From assembly GCF_009727055.1 (NCBI RefSeq), contig NC_052349.1:33199138-33263137 (forward strand): DNA of 64,000 bases, given 5' to 3'. The notes under the pieces were generated by a model. It saw nothing but the letters and a program-made list of their open reading frames with translations. It made no database searches and had not been told where the DNA came from. The stretch is from Benincasa hispida (lineage: Eukaryota; Streptophyta; Magnoliopsida; Cucurbitales; Cucurbitaceae). The position numbers were made by a program, and so were the translations under genes. Positions 24,201 to 35,200 of the stretch are shown here, one piece after another (position 1 is the stretch's first letter; each line of letters opens with the position of its first letter).

Positions 24201-27200
24201 TGATTCAGACTTTGGCCATACATTTTAATAATACCCTTGGAGCTATTGATGTAGAACTAAGAAGCACAAATACTTCTAATTGTGTAAAGAATCTGTATCA
24301 TATAAATATCTGATATCGATACGTCTAGATACGTGTTTAAGACGTGATTTGAAGTATTTGATTTCTTTTTTTCAAATTTTCAGATACAGTAACCCCTTAC
24401 AGAAACGTGAAGTGGATACTTTGGGTCTTTTTTTTTTTTTTTTTTCATATTTAATACCATCCACTTAAAAGCCCAACCTACAAGGCTACAACCCATTTTA
24501 TTTAAAAGTCTACTTAAATTTGGCAGTCCCAAACAAAAAAAATTGGAAATAAAAAACAAAAATGCAGAAAGAAGTATAAGGAAAAAACCCTAAAGGCATT
24601 TAAATCTTCGTTCTTCTCTCACTATCTGAATCACGATTCACAGCCCCCTCTCCCTTTATCTTCAAATTCATTCTTCAATCTTCATTTTCTACTTCTCTCT
24701 GCTGTCAGCCCTACACCTATCTTCAAACCATCATTTGGCCTCGTTGGCGCCAGTTACGATGCCATTGGGTTTTTAAATTTTATCTTAATATTTTTTCACT
24801 CTTCTCAAATCTACTTTAATTTAACTTCAAAATAGTATTATAACAATTAATTGGACAATATCATATATATATATATATATATATATATAACCGACTTATC
24901 TGTATCTTAATTTTTTTAAAAATTGACGTATCGTCGTACCCTATCGTATTGATATCTGTGTGTGTGCTTCCTAGATGTAAAGTTTTAGATGAACCTTTAT
25001 TTTTGGATCCCTCTCTATTTTTTATATCTATTTTTTGTTTAGTGCCAATAGAATATCTCTTTCTTGGAAGGGATGCCTAATCTTCCCCTTGTAGGCTTTT
25101 TAAAAATTATTATTATTGATAATCAGGCGGATCTGTTTGTAGTTCTTACATTTCTGATTCGGTAAATTATTCTAATGGTCGTTTAGCAGTGTTACAACCT
25201 TTTCTCCAAGCCAATCCACTTGAATCAAAATTTTGTTTTCATATGAAAAATTGTTCTCTTCTCATCTTTCCCCTCCTGGATTCTACTCTTATATTTAATC
25301 TCATTATTGTGAATATTACATTTATAAGAACTGTAGTCTCTGGTGTTCTAAAGCATATGGCAGTCTTGTTATGGAAATTTTGTTCTAAAAATATGATTGA
25401 TTGTATTTTGCATCAGACCAATTCCTTAACTTTAAATGGTGATATTTGGCCTTTCATTCATTTAATTTTTTAGATACGACATGACATTTGATTCATGAAA
25501 ATTTAGTACAAAGATGGATAGCTACCACCCATATTACCAAAGGTTTGTGTGAAGAAAAGGAAAACGCCAACTGGCATTTAATTAAAATGAAACTATTATC
25601 ACAAAATACTTTGAAAGATCCCACCAATGATGCCAAAAAATCCAGCAAATTTTGAACATCTTCCAGGTCTTCTAGCCTCATTTTAAAAAATCCAATGGGT
25701 TTTTTTTTCTTGGAAGATCTTTTTATTTTCTTCCGCAAATAGCCTTGGGGAGGAAATTCTCTGATGTAAAACATGTGGAGATCTAGAAGAATAAAGATAA
25801 AAATAGGGCCTGAACTTTCCAAAACCCATCTTTAAAAGAAAATCAAATGGCTGATTCGATGCATAATTTTGAATTGAATACTGGAATGAAATCCACTCTT
25901 CAATTTTATAATCAAGAAGGCCGTTGTGAACATCAAGTTCTAGTTTCCCTCATTAATCCACTCTTCAATTTTATAATAGTAATGATCATTCATTGGACAT
26001 CGTGCTATTTTTCAAGCTACTAGTAGCACGAATATGAAGAATATGGTTAAATATACCACCTACTGTCTCAACTCTAAGTTTTTGGGTTTAGTAGTGATTT
26101 AGCATTAAAACATAAAAGTTACTCATTTGGTGATTACACTTACAAATAAAATTTACATAAACAAAATTTGGCTCCTCAAATGAGTTCAGATTTTCCTCAT
26201 AGGCAAAGAACAATAATTACGAGCTTCTTTTGTATCCTATTTCATCATATCAATGGATTGCTGTTTCGAGGATAACTTGGCCAAAAGGCTACGATTCAGA
26301 TGATACTTGGTGTTTTATTTGATCTAGCTATGCATTTAACAGGTAGAATCAACAAAACACCGTATGCGGGGAAATTCTTGTTTATGCTCCTATTTTAGAT
26401 GTTCTTTAATTCTAATCTTTACTCATTCTCTGTAGGAGCAAGGAAAAGGAGGGCGCCATGGAAAGACAATAAACATTTTCTCCATTGCATCTGGACACCT
26501 GTAAGTGTAACGTTACTATATGATCAGTTTCTTTCGGTAGTGCAAGTTACATTTCTGTAGTGGTCTATACCCAACATTGAACTTCATATACATTGACCAG
26601 TATCGATAGAAGATATAATTATAACATAGAATTGCAGAATGATTTCCTTCTTTCCTTAAGTTCATTGAAAGATTATAAACAGACAATACAGAAGAAAAGA
26701 GCCGAGCACAAAAGGAACTTATACGTATTCATTATCCAGTGCTGGCTTCAAGCTTTCTTAAAGATTTGTTTGTTTGTTTCTTAGAGTCAAGTTGATACAA
26801 GCTTGGTTGAGTGACTATAATAGTATCTCACATAATAGTAAAGGTTTTTACGTGTCTTATGGATATCGCCAACATAGTGAAGTACCCATGATTTTTAAGT
26901 GACCTGACCTGGTCCCCTAGTCTGTCTCCATTCACTTTGAGTTCTAACAAATAGTTTCTTTCTAGTGCTTTGTGTTAATGATGTTCTGAAAAATTCAGCA
27001 GGACAAATCAACAATGGAAATTTGCAATAATCGAGTCGTTGCACCACAATTTCTAATCACAGAGACAAATTAAAATTAATATGCAATTTGAACATATAGA
27101 TGCTTGTAATGTGCATGAATATATGAGGTAGCTATTATTATCATCTTTAAAAAAATATAGATCATGTTATGTTATGTTTTAGTGCTTTGCTTTATCATTT

Positions 27201-29356
27201 GTTTCCTTTCTTTCACTTGTATCAGCTTTCATAATCTTAATGAAGTGGCTTGTTTCTTGTTAAAAAAAAAATATATATATATATATAGATAATTTCTTTT
27301 TGGCAGTGAACTTTGTCAATGGATATTACTTTATGCAGTCTATGAATCTGTAAAATGGTCCACTTTCTAATGATATTTCTTGGCAGATATGAACGCTTTC
27401 TCAAAATCATGATCTTGAGTGTCCTAAAGAATACACGTCGGCCTGTGAAATTCTGGTTTATAAAGAATTATCTATCCCCTCAGTTTAAGGTTAACATAGC
27501 CACTCATGCTCCCTTTCTTTCTTTCTTTCTTTTTTTTTCTGTTTTTGTTTTGGTTTTTGTTTTTGTTTTCTGAAGAACATTTTGTTTAGATACCTAATAC
27601 CTGCGCTCTCTGGTGACTTAAGCAGGATGTAATTCCACTCATGGCTGAAGAATATGGTTTTGATTTTGAACTAATTACTTACAAATGGCCTACGTGGCTG
27701 CATAAGCAGAAAGAAAAACAGAGGATTATTTGGGCATATAAGATTCTATTTCTTGATGTTATCTTCCCTCTTTCGTTGGAAAAGGTACCATGTCCATTAT
27801 GCTCCAAACTTCCATGATTTCTCGTAGCTTATTTTTAAAAAGAAACGAATATCAAAATGTTAGCTTAACTTATTCATAACTTGATCATCTGTTGCATGTT
27901 TATTTACTCATCTAAAAGAAATTGTTCGTTTGTTACCTGCAGGTCATTTTTGTTGATGCTGATCAGATTGTCCGGACAGATATGGGGGAACTCTATGACA
28001 TGGATATCAAGGGAAAACCACTAGCATATACGCCCTTTTGTGACAATAATAAGGATATGGATGGATATAGGTTTTGGAGACAAGTACATATCAATCTCCT
28101 TCCCTGTTAATTGTTATCAATAAGTATTTTTCAATATCACCCTGTCCTCACTATTTCCTTTAATGGACAGGGCTTCTGGAAAGAACACCTACGTGGGAAA
28201 CCATACCATATAAGGTAGAGACTGCTGTAATGTATTGATTGAACTCCATTGAGATGCATGCTCATTCATTAATTCCACTGATATTTCAAATTCCAACTTC
28301 ATAATGGGTCGTAAAGTTCTCATTCCTCCGAGAAAAATGCCATCAAGAAATCTTATATTGTCTCCTATATTTCATTGGTTGTTCAGTAGAGTCAACTAGA
28401 ATTCCGTAATTGACTGTAAAAAGTCTGTTTCTTCAGAAAAAGAATGTGTAAAAAGTCTGTGGATGTAGTCTTTAACGAAGTAAAAAGTCAAATCTCCATC
28501 TGTTTTTGAACACCACTTCCCCTATCTCTGGAAATTATCAAATACCTTGCAGTAACTAATAATATGATGCATTAATGTTTTTCTTTCCGTTTCCTACAGT
28601 GCATTATATGTTGTTGATTTAAAGAAATTCCGAGAAACGGCAGCTGGAGATAATCTAAGAGTTTTCTATGAATCTCTAAGCAAGGATCCAAATAGTTTAT
28701 CCAATTTGGATCAGGCAAGTAAATTTTACATCGTTTATCGCCTCATTAGTAATAGCATATCAAGTGATACTTCATTAGCATTGAGATAATGTTTGTCAAG
28801 TAAAATTTACATCACCTGATATTTTATTTTGTCCCCATTCTATGGTGCACTTCCATATGGTAAATGGAGATAATGTTCATGGTATTTATTTCTAGTTATA
28901 TTCTGCGTTCTTTTCAGGATCTTCCCAACTACGCTCAGCACACTGTGCCCATTTTCTCTCTACCACAAGAATGGCTCTGGTGTGAGTCGTGGTGTGGTAA
29001 TGCCACAAAATCCAAGGCGAAAACCATTGATCTCTGTAACAACCCCATGACCAAAGAACCGAAGCTTCAGGTCCGACTGTTGTTTCTTCATATCATTTTC
29101 TATCTTTAGAAGCATAATAACGTTTATATTGTATGCTTTTTCATCTTTGCCATTTATTAAAATTAGTTGCATTTATCAGGGTGCTAGAAGAATTGTTCCC
29201 GAATGGCCAGATCTTGATTTGGAGGCCAGAATATTCACAGCTAAAATATTAGGTGATGTCAACCCTCAAACACCTGTTTTATTGCCAGATCAAGCCGACA
29301 ATCCTGCAAGTAAGAAGCCTATTAATGAAGATGTAGAATCAAAGGCAGAGTTATAA
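4087..29356 (+). CDS. UDP-glucose:glycoprotein glucosyltransferase (UGGT/EBS1 type), 3' 32 exons
   Basis: This is the ER-lumen folding sensor that re-glucosylates misfolded N-glycoproteins so that calnexin and calreticulin can rebind them. The 32 exons seen here join to 1299 codons including TAA, i.e. 1298 residues, against roughly 1600 for plant UGGTs; the signal peptide and first thioredoxin-like region are therefore outside the window. The exons first encode the Trx-like/beta-sandwich folding-sensor part. The C-terminal GT24 glucosyltransferase domain starts at about residue 985 ([19 protein letters not shown]). It contains the DAD metal/UDP-glucose motif (FVDADQ, codons 27955-27963) and the WCESWCGN block. 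All introns are GT-AG except one GC-AG. The C-terminus is ESKAEL, not a canonical HDEL/KDEL. No stops or frameshifts were found, so the gene looks functional despite large transposon-filled introns. It is convergent with the kinase gene at 31564-33510. Confidence 0.95.
5484..5977. repeat. Foldback/MITE-like element in UGGT intron
   Basis: The left end (ATATCAATTCACACCTC..TATCAATTTAAACTC) and the reverse complement of the right end (GCAATCTACACCTTC..TATATCAATTTAAACTC) match as long imperfect terminal inverted repeats around an AT-rich core. No coding capacity. It is a non-autonomous DNA transposon; exact ends and target duplication were not fixed. Confidence 0.6.
6188..6290. repeat. Purine-rich (A/G) low-complexity tract
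   Basis: A poly-A run followed by GAAAAA/GAAGAA repeats within a UGGT intron. The apparent Lys/Glu-rich reading frame through it is a by-product of the repeat. Confidence 0.8.
7489..8734. other. UGGT intron with 28-base poly-G run
   Basis: This intron contains an uninterrupted run of 28 G at 7568-7595. A minus-strand open stretch at 7988-8320 has no family I recognise; it may be a decayed retroelement ORF, but I cannot support that. The pyrimidine-rich tract at 8490-8545 is low complexity. Confidence 0.6.
10600..10915. repeat. Three-copy ~100-bp tandem duplication spanning the exon 10407-10617 donor
   Basis: The exon end and start of the intron (AAAGTATTTCAGCCAG/GTACAC...TTGTGTGGTTAGTT) recur at about 10701 (AAAGTATTTGAGCCAG/ATATAG) and, more diverged, at about 10806. 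The period is about 100 bases. Only the first copy keeps a GT donor, so the copies behave as decayed exon-end duplicates inside the intron. Confidence 0.75.
12430..13330 (+). mobile_element. LINE (non-LTR retrotransposon) 3' coding fragment
   Basis: Broken frames encode the typical end of plant LINE reverse transcriptase: a [16 protein letters not shown] block near 12510, then the zf-RVT region (CPLC.., [21 protein letters not shown]) at 12960-13075, then a W..ERNQRIF-like tail ([18 protein letters not shown]) near 13185. Stops and frameshifts make it dead. It lies in the 8.7-kb UGGT intron. Confidence 0.75.
13790..14330 (-). mobile_element. LINE 3' coding fragment, opposite orientation
   Basis: On the minus strand, broken frames read [27 protein letters not shown] text followed by SPNICV and [19 protein letters not shown]. 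This is the same RT C-terminus/zf-RVT architecture as the fragment at 12430-13330, but from a different and more decayed copy. Confidence 0.6.
15427..17588 (-). mobile_element. Small non-autonomous LTR retrotransposon
   Basis: Two direct repeats of about 280 bases (15427-15709 and 17314-17588) run TGATGTAGCC...ACCACA. On the minus strand the element has a 5' LTR at 17588-17314, a tRNA-Met-like PBS (TTGGTATTAGAGC, 17299-17312), an interior with gag-like coding, a polypurine tract (AAGGAGGGAT) near 15720, and the 3' LTR at 15709-15427. The interior is only about 1.6 kb with no protease, RT or integrase, so it depended on another element for movement. I could not find a clean 5-bp target duplication. 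Confidence 0.75.
15743..16432 (-). CDS. Gag-like ORF of the small LTR element (229 aa)
   Basis: This is an uninterrupted 229-codon frame inside the non-autonomous LTR element. It is acidic in its first third ([28 protein letters not shown]), then Gln-rich ([14 protein letters not shown]), then has a hydrophobic tail. Upstream on the same strand (about 17090-16440) further broken frames carry Ser/Asp/Gln-rich text ([11 protein letters not shown], a [10 protein letters not shown] segment), so the true product was longer. No zinc knuckle or enzyme motif is visible. It is gag-like by position only. Confidence 0.5.
   Translation of the reverse strand: MNKASRKIEEELALEEEKINGTNTEFAQFEPYDEEQLIDEINDEVVEEDEATAKNVSIWLNQLTEAHNQLQLPPPRENKAKISLGHQEGQQENQQHQWYTRNVQDLPRIIQEQPRSRLYLRKYWEYVNSSSVDENDTHGQPNLKIIENHFPRFFEKSVYILATKDFLNNLILGFIVDSIGGNNFPFQESNIQYIDVGRENWLLLMPGVHRCVRLSVLLFYFYLHFRFKT
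20700..20850. repeat. ACAT/ACAC microsatellite
   Basis: A compound ACAC, ATAC and ACAT array inside the UGGT intron 19618-21782. The Thr/His/Tyr-rich frame across it is a repeat artefact. Confidence 0.85.
21010..21420 (+). mobile_element. LINE 3' coding fragment
   Basis: The frame from 21079 reads [40 protein letters not shown], the zf-RVT segment at the end of plant LINE ORF2. It is preceded by a [13 protein letters not shown] block at about 21030. The upstream part is lost. It lies in a UGGT intron in the same orientation as the gene. Confidence 0.7.
23448..23938. repeat. MITE-like inverted-repeat element in UGGT intron
   Basis: The left part (TTTAGTCCTTGACATTTAGGTGTGTGTCTA) and right part (TTAGACACAAGCTTAAAAACTA) mirror each other. 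The interior repeats phrases of the type 'aggtccctaaactttaaa' in both senses. Non-coding; ends approximate. Confidence 0.5.
24257..24974. repeat. TIR DNA element, hAT-like by target-site length
   Basis: Ends are CTAAGAAGCAC and GTGCTTCCTAG (10 of 11 match as inverted repeats), with further imperfect mirroring inside (GATATCGATACG versus CAATACG). The flanking 8-mers ATGTAGAA and ATGTAAAG agree at 6 of 8 bases. No transposase. It contains an AT dinucleotide run near 24861-24889. Confidence 0.5.
24975..26435. other. Remainder of UGGT intron 24151-26435
   Basis: AT-rich intron sequence. No exon, RNA gene or recognisable element was seen in it. Confidence 0.5.
28715..28917 (+). other. GC-AG intron in UGGT
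   Basis: Exon 28600-28714 ends GATCAG and is followed by GCAAGT rather than GTAAGT. The acceptor TTTTCAG precedes 28918. Frame and protein both require this junction ([11 protein letters not shown]). GC donors with an otherwise strong consensus are a known minor class handled by the normal U2 spliceosome. Confidence 0.85.
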
Positions 29357-31563
29357 TGAGATCATTTAAGTTCTACTAAATTAGACTAATGGGAGGATTC
29401 TGCTTCTCAATTCAACATCTCCTACTTCTACCATAAGGTAGCCTTCTTAGAAATAACTTGGAAGCCAGATGGACACATGCCTCTGTAGGCTGATATTGCA
29501 GTGAAGATTTCATGGAAGAGTTATTTTATCCGTTTTCCCCACCTTCTCTAATATTTTGAATATTAATAACTTATTGAAAAAAGTTGGCAATTTTGATAAA
29601 GACATGTATAGTAACAGCTGATTTTGTAATTTAGTGAAGTTTAGGAAGAATTTTCTTCTCATTATTCCCATTAGGAAACTTATTGTTATGCTGCTAGCAA
29701 TATTTCATATTACCAAAATGTGACTGAAATTATGGAAATTCTTCATTTATGTTAGAAGTGCTTGAATAGTGTACCTCTTCTGATCATTATATGAATCTAG
29801 AAGCTATTCCAAGTCAACACACGTCTACACTTTCAAAGTCAAGTCAAACACAACTAAGTGCTTGTATTTTGCAATTCTATATATTTTGGGTTACATGGAA
29901 AAAGGCTTTACAGAATGATTTGGATCTCAGGCAAGGAACAAGTTTTCTTGCCTTTGAGATATTAGATCAACATCTTAATCCAAATTTAGGTTGATTCCAT
30001 AATTGTTATTGAGGCTTTGGAAGGTTTTGGTTGTTTACAAGTTATATTAGATGAGAACTACTGCTCAAATTTCTCATTTGCAAATGCCAATTGATAGTGC
30101 ATATTGTTGAAAGTCTTAAAGTTCTTTTTGCTTTCCTTGATGGTGGAGCTTCATTCTTTGCTGGCGCACCAAAATTAATGGCAATTCATACGAAATTCCA
30201 AAGGACTCAGAACAGCTCACTCAAAAGTAAAGTCTGTCCTTTAAAAAAAAGGAATAAAAAAAGAATAAATAATCAATAATTAGATATGAGTTGCAAAAAG
30301 GAGCTTCAGTTCATAAATTTGAGAAGATCTCAAATCATCCCTTGAAAATGGTCGTCCATTATGGTTGTTCCCAAACTTTTAAAAGTCAAACACTAGCAAC
30401 TACGACAAAGACTCCCATGTTAAAGAATAAGGTCAATGTCATGATTACAAAAGGTCGAATGATCAACATCAAAACAAGTATTAAAATTCCACCAACTCCT
30501 AAACTCCCCCAACACCTTTTTGGTCCCTCCTCTCGATATCTCAACGTCTCTCAAGAGGTATTTGGGACTACTCTAAAGAATTATGAAGTTTAGGGAGTCA
30601 TGAACTCTTTGAAGCTACAGTGTAAAGAATTGATAAGGCAGTAGTAGGATCCACAAACTCTTTTGAATCACACAAGGAGCGGAGTTCGCAACTCCTACTT
30701 CTCAACTCCTTGGACCAAACACACCCTAATATACACCCCCTAATTGCTTCTATTGCCTCTATAAACTATAGAGACCACCTGTTACTCAGACGAAACTAAG
30801 AAAACAACCGACATATTGAAGAGATATTCAGTTGCTGTTTAGAGTGAAGACACTACAGCAAGCTTCTCGGTTACATTTCCATCACAGTTTCATTGAAAAC
30901 CTGCATACTCCCATCAGGATTGTGAGTGGGAAATTATATATCATGATGAACTCCACATTCAAATTTCCTTTTACTATTGCAAAAGGATGCCAAAGTCTGT
31001 TTCTCCTGCCATTGATTTATTTGTGAAATGAAAAATTTGTTTGTTCAACAAAAAGGATAGAAAAGTTTCTATAGAAGAAAAAAGAGATGGACAAGAAAAA
31101 TGTACATCTTTATACTTGCTATAAATCAGTGAGATATAAGAACTAAAGCTATACTTGATGACATCTTTACAGACTCGAGTAAAATTTACATTACAAGAGA
31201 AAATTTTAATTCCAAAGCATCTGCTAATCCTAATTAATTCCAATTCTAAAGCTCTCAATGATCAAATGTTTGGTTAACTGATTATGATGGAGGTTGGAGG
31301 TTTTTGGTCTCACCAGTTTCAACTTCTCAGATTCTCCAGTTAAACCTCCCTCTCCAAGACTCCCATTCTGTAGTAGATATCATTTCATCGCAGGCTCAGA
31401 AAACGACATCCAGACTGCATTGGATAATCTCGAATGGCAGCGAATGGCAGCCTTCATTTGAGTTGCTACATAAGAGATATAACAAACTCTTGAAGCATTT
31501 TCGCCTAACCAAAAAATCAAGATATCTTCTGAGTTTGATACTGAATGTGATTGGTCTTCTTGT
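29357..31563. other. Convergent intergenic region between UGGT and the kinase gene
   Basis: This holds the 3' untranslated and terminator sequences of both genes, which face each other. No further gene is supported. Short open frames here have no recognisable family. A possible small MITE is listed separately. Confidence 0.6.
30554..30727. repeat. Possible Harbinger/Tourist-like MITE remnant
   Basis: The right end reads GACCAAACACACCC followed by TAA, the familiar end of PIF/Harbinger MITEs (GGGTGTGTTTGGTC with a TAA/TTA target). The left end (GAGGTATTTGGGAC) is only a partial mirror, so the call is weak. Confidence 0.3.
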
Positions 31564-33510
31564 TCATCTGAGCATGTCACCGTTATGCAATTCAAGTCCG
31601 CTTAATGTTGGTGATATACTGAAGTTGCTGCCGTCACCAACAAATGAAGGATGGCCATAAGGCACTGGCCGATCAGAAATCTGGGGAACTTCAACGTCAC
31701 CTTCCAACATTTTCAGAGCTTCCATAATGGTGGGCCTCAAAGCCACCATCACATGAGAACATAAAATTCCAACAGCAATGAACCTCTCCATTATCGCTTT
31801 TGGATTTGAATTAGAAGAATCTCCATCTTTCATTAGAGCAGGATCTAAAGTTTCTCCTATTTTTCCAGCTTTCACCAAGGACCAAGCCCAATCTGTGATC
31901 AAGAATGCACGCGGAGATGACGACAAAGAGAAATCAAGAGCTTTTCTCCCACACATGATCTCCAAAACAACTACTCCAAAGCTATAAACATCACTCTTCT
32001 CTGTTAGTTGTCCATAAAGTGCGTATTCAGGTGCTAAATACCCATGAGTTCCTGCAACTCGAGTTGTTAGATGAGACTGTCCTTCCCTGCTCTGTTTGGC
32101 GAGCCCGAAATCTGCCACTCTTGCTCTCATGTCTGCATCTAGCAATATGTTCGTCGCCTTGATATCTCTGTGATATATGGCAGGTTTCACTCCGTAGTGC
32201 AGATAAGCTAAGCCTTTTGCCACATCCAAGATAATATTCTTCCTTTGAGGCCATGTCAATGATTTTTTTACAGTTCCAACTTGATCAAATAGTATAGGGA
32301 ACAAATAGTCATCAAGATTTCCATTTGGCATGTAATCATAAACAAGGTATCGCTCACTTGCTCCCTCATCATGACCACCATCCCCATCGATCACACAACA
32401 ACCTCTAAGTGGAACAAGATTCCTGTGCTTCAGATTACTGATTATTTCAACCTCATTGCAGAACTCTGCATTGCCTTGAAAATCTGATTCAATTACTTTC
32501 TTGACTGCCACCATACTTCCATCAGGTAATGTCCCTTTGTAAACCAAACCAAACCCACCTCTCCCGATGAAGTTTTTTGAAGAAAAGTTATCAGTTGCTT
32601 TCTCAAGCTCCTGAATCTTGAACCAAATTGATCCAGTGTTTGGCCTGGCATGTGGCCTAGACCCTTGTTCATCCAGCTCAACATCAAACTCTAAACTAGA
32701 CTTATCAGCCAATTTTTTCCATTTGTAAAACCAAAATCCTATTCCTAACAGAACAAAAAGGACCAAAATTCCAACAGCAGCAGCAGTAAGGCCATAAACT
32801 AGAGCAGAATGGTTACTTTTGGAATCCTTTTCAATACTCAATGGCAAATTAAGTATGCAATCTAACGCACTGTCGCCTTCAGGGCCAGATTCATTCACAA
32901 TACCAGCAGCATAAAGAACAGCAAAGTAAAAGCAATCCATAGAATGAGATTTATTACCATCAATTCCAGTCAAAATAGCTTGAACTTTCAAACCAGCAGC
33001 GAGACAAGCATCACAGCCAGGACCAACAAGTTCCGACCGACAACCAGAATCGAGCGGCGAGTTCTGGCCAACTTTCGAGACCCAATCTCGAGTCGTTTGA
33101 ATCCCAGCACAGACATTAGCAGAGATCACAAATTGCAAAGGATTAAAGCAATGGGTAACAAGGTCGCCGGGAAGGGAGAGCGAGGAGAGCTTCGATTGGT
33201 AATCGCGAAGGCAGGAATTGGAGGTTTCGAGGTCTGGGAGGTTGAAAAGAGAAGTCTCTTTGAGGTGTTGGGCCAAAGCAATTCCAAACAAGGACAAAAG
33301 GGTTTGACAACAAGGGATTTTGGAGGTATCATTCATGGCGGATTTGGCAGTGGTCTGGAAGAAAGGGTTCCGGCAAGCAGTCGCATTCCAAGGGATTCTG
33401 AGGACATAGTTGAGGTCCATTGGGCAGATGGGGTTTACGATTGGAGTGGCTGCTGAAGTTACAGTTATTACAGAGAATAAACAAAGAAGGAAGCTACTGA
33501 AAATCTTCAT
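31564..33510 (-). CDS. Receptor-like protein kinase, At1g11050-like (SPARK extracellular domain)
   Basis: A single-exon gene encoding a plasma-membrane Ser/Thr kinase of 648 residues. The start chosen at 33510 begins directly with a signal peptide ([20 protein letters not shown]); the frame is open 69 codons further upstream, but that extension is Lys/His-rich and would bury the signal. A Cys-rich extracellular domain follows at about 25-225 (CP.D, CC.., NVCAGI, GC.AC, MDCF), then a membrane segment at about 236-262 and a kinase domain at about 310-605. Visible kinase motifs are GRGGFG 316-321, catalytic Lys in VAVKK 337, HRD 447-449 followed by KATN, DFG 467-469 and APE 493-495. HRD makes it an RD-type kinase, so probably active. 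Its ligand and pathway are not known to me. Confidence 0.93.
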   Translation of the reverse strand: MKIFSSFLLCLFSVITVTSAATPIVNPICPMDLNYVLRIPWNATACRNPFFQTTAKSAMNDTSKIPCCQTLLSLFGIALAQHLKETSLFNLPDLETSNSCLRDYQSKLSSLSLPGDLVTHCFNPLQFVISANVCAGIQTTRDWVSKVGQNSPLDSGCRSELVGPGCDACLAAGLKVQAILTGIDGNKSHSMDCFYFAVLYAAGIVNESGPEGDSALDCILNLPLSIEKDSKSNHSALVYGLTAAAVGILVLFVLLGIGFWFYKWKKLADKSSLEFDVELDEQGSRPHARPNTGSIWFKIQELEKATDNFSSKNFIGRGGFGLVYKGTLPDGSMVAVKKVIESDFQGNAEFCNEVEIISNLKHRNLVPLRGCCVIDGDGGHDEGASERYLVYDYMPNGNLDDYLFPILFDQVGTVKKSLTWPQRKNIILDVAKGLAYLHYGVKPAIYHRDIKATNILLDADMRARVADFGLAKQSREGQSHLTTRVAGTHGYLAPEYALYGQLTEKSDVYSFGVVVLEIMCGRKALDFSLSSSPRAFLITDWAWSLVKAGKIGETLDPALMKDGDSSNSNPKAIMERFIAVGILCSHVMVALRPTIMEALKMLEGDVEVPQISDRPVPYGHPSFVGDGSNFSISPTLSGLELHNGDMLR

Positions 33511-35200
33511 CGTTTCCCCTTTTTGCATCGAATTCTTTACTGGGTATACTGAAATTGAGATGTGTTCCCAAAAAAAAGTATTAGAAAAGAGAAATCCGGT
33601 GGTTGTTCTTTGAAGTGTCGAAAGAATTTTCCACCATTTTTCTGGTTTTTTGGTCTCTCTCTTTTGTATTTGGTGGTAGTGGTGGCTGGAAAGGTGGAAT
33701 TTTTTCGTCGTCTTCATCCATTTTCATGGTCCTTCGTGGAAAGTGAAAAGGGGAAGTAGTTGGTAACTTGGCAATGGATTTGATAAGCATAAAGATTAGT
33801 GGAGATATTGGATTTCATCTTTAGGATCACGAGGAAATGATTGACGTTTGTTAAAATTAACAATTCGCCAACCAACTAGTTTATTTTTACTCACTCACCT
33901 TAATTCACTTCAACTATCTCTTTTTCAATGATTCTACTCATTGGATACCGTCAATAACTACCATACCACCCTCTAACAACCAACTCTGATGATCACATTT
34001 GTACGGCCAACTTGAGACTCCAATGAAAACTGTCTTCGATGATCAACTCCAATGCAATTACCTTTGACGACCAACACCGATGTTTATCTTCGGTGGCCAC
34101 CTTCGATGAAAAACCACCTTTGGTGATTACCTCAGGCACACAACTTCAACCACCAACTCCTTCGTTCATCTCCAACGACTAATTCTAACGACCAACTCGA
34201 TCGATCCTATATACTTGAAGAAAAAAAATCCAACTGGCAAAGTGAAAATGTTTTTAAATACAAGTTTAAAATTATCACTTTATGGTATTTAATAGTCGTA
34301 TTTTATAGTAATTTGACATCGAGGGATTATCCGAAGATGATCAGATCATCCTTATAAACCTAAGACATCTAGAAGACCGACAACTTTTTGACAGTCTCAC
34401 CGCATTCTAGGAAGAGGTATTATTTGTGTCTATTTGGTCGGATTGATTAGCTTGACCATCTTAATGAATAATATATATATATATATATATATATATTGTA
34501 TATATATGCATGAAATTGACTCATTATTAGCCATGTTTATATTTATTTTGTGGACATGTAAATAGACCACAGATGAAAACCTTCTTGATCATGTTCAACT
34601 CATACATTCCATGACCGTTAAAGTATGTTGTAGAATTGTTAATTATATAAATAATAATATTTTATCTACATCAAGTACAATAGTTACATAAAAAAAATCG
34701 TGATATTTATTTCTGAATAATACTTAGGTGAAGTCGGGTTGCACCCATCTATTGCATTTGCACAAACCTGTACCCAATAAAAAATGTCACGTGGCAATTT
34801 TTTATTTTTTAAAAAAATTGATTAAAAATGTTTTTTTTTTTTTTTTTTTTGTGTGTGTATGGGAAAGGGGAAATATAGGGGATTAGGTGCATCTTAGCCT
34901 AGGCTACACCTAATCATTGTTCTTTATTTTTATTTATTGAATTCACATCTCAAATGAGTAAAAATTTGGGAAGTAAGTGTTTTGTTGAATAGTGAAACAA
35001 AAAGTAAAGGAGAAAAGAAAAACAAAATAGTTATTACCAACTTTGCGCACCAAATGCACCACAAATAGCAAGGAGCATTGATAACTTGTAGAAATACAAG
35101 TTATTGTTCTCTCAAAGTTGGAATAATTAGGATCTTTAGTGATATAAATGCACTCATCATGAAAGAAAACGCATGAAATTTCATTCATGTAGTAAACTCA
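33511..35200. other. Upstream region of the kinase gene and AT-rich intergenic DNA
   Basis: It contains the kinase 5' flank, a degenerate minisatellite at about 33940-34215, a TA run at 34470-34496 and a poly-T run near 34829. No gene is supported. A short inverted motif pair (GGTGAAGTCGGGTTGCACC near 34730 and GGCTACACCTAATC near 34900) may mark a small MITE, but the ends are unclear. Confidence 0.5.
33940..34215. repeat. Degenerate minisatellite (CAACTCCGATGA-like unit)
   Basis: Successive variants of a 12-18 base unit such as 'gatcaactccaatg', 'gaccaacaccgatg' and 'ggccaccttcgatg' run through the segment. It is strongly diverged and non-coding. Confidence 0.55.

Larger units (their letters stand above)
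4087..29356 (+). other. Exon map of the UGGT gene
   Basis: Exons placed by splice sites, phase and protein continuity: 4087-4183, 4266-4378, 4476-4591, 4960-5017, 6647-6799, 6900-6998, 7089-7229, 7420-7488, 8735-8823, 8961-9123, 9411-9545, 9735-9834, 9959-10053, 10166-10278, 10407-10617, 19291-19359, 19472-19617, 21783-21884, 22171-22318, 22454-22510, 22595-22725, 22859-22947, 23054-23403, 24055-24150, 26436-26500, 27387-27489, 27626-27784, 27943-28083, 28171-28214, 28600-28714, 28918-29070, 29180-29356. The lengths total 3897 nt, divisible by three. The donor at 23403/23404 (GTGGGT) and the short 44-nt exon 28171-28214 are the least certain edges. Confidence 0.88.

Noticed and set aside
32944..33456. 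170-codon plus-strand frame opposite the kinase gene
   Set aside because: It is the antisense shadow of the kinase extracellular domain, whose minus-strand frame has clear domain motifs.
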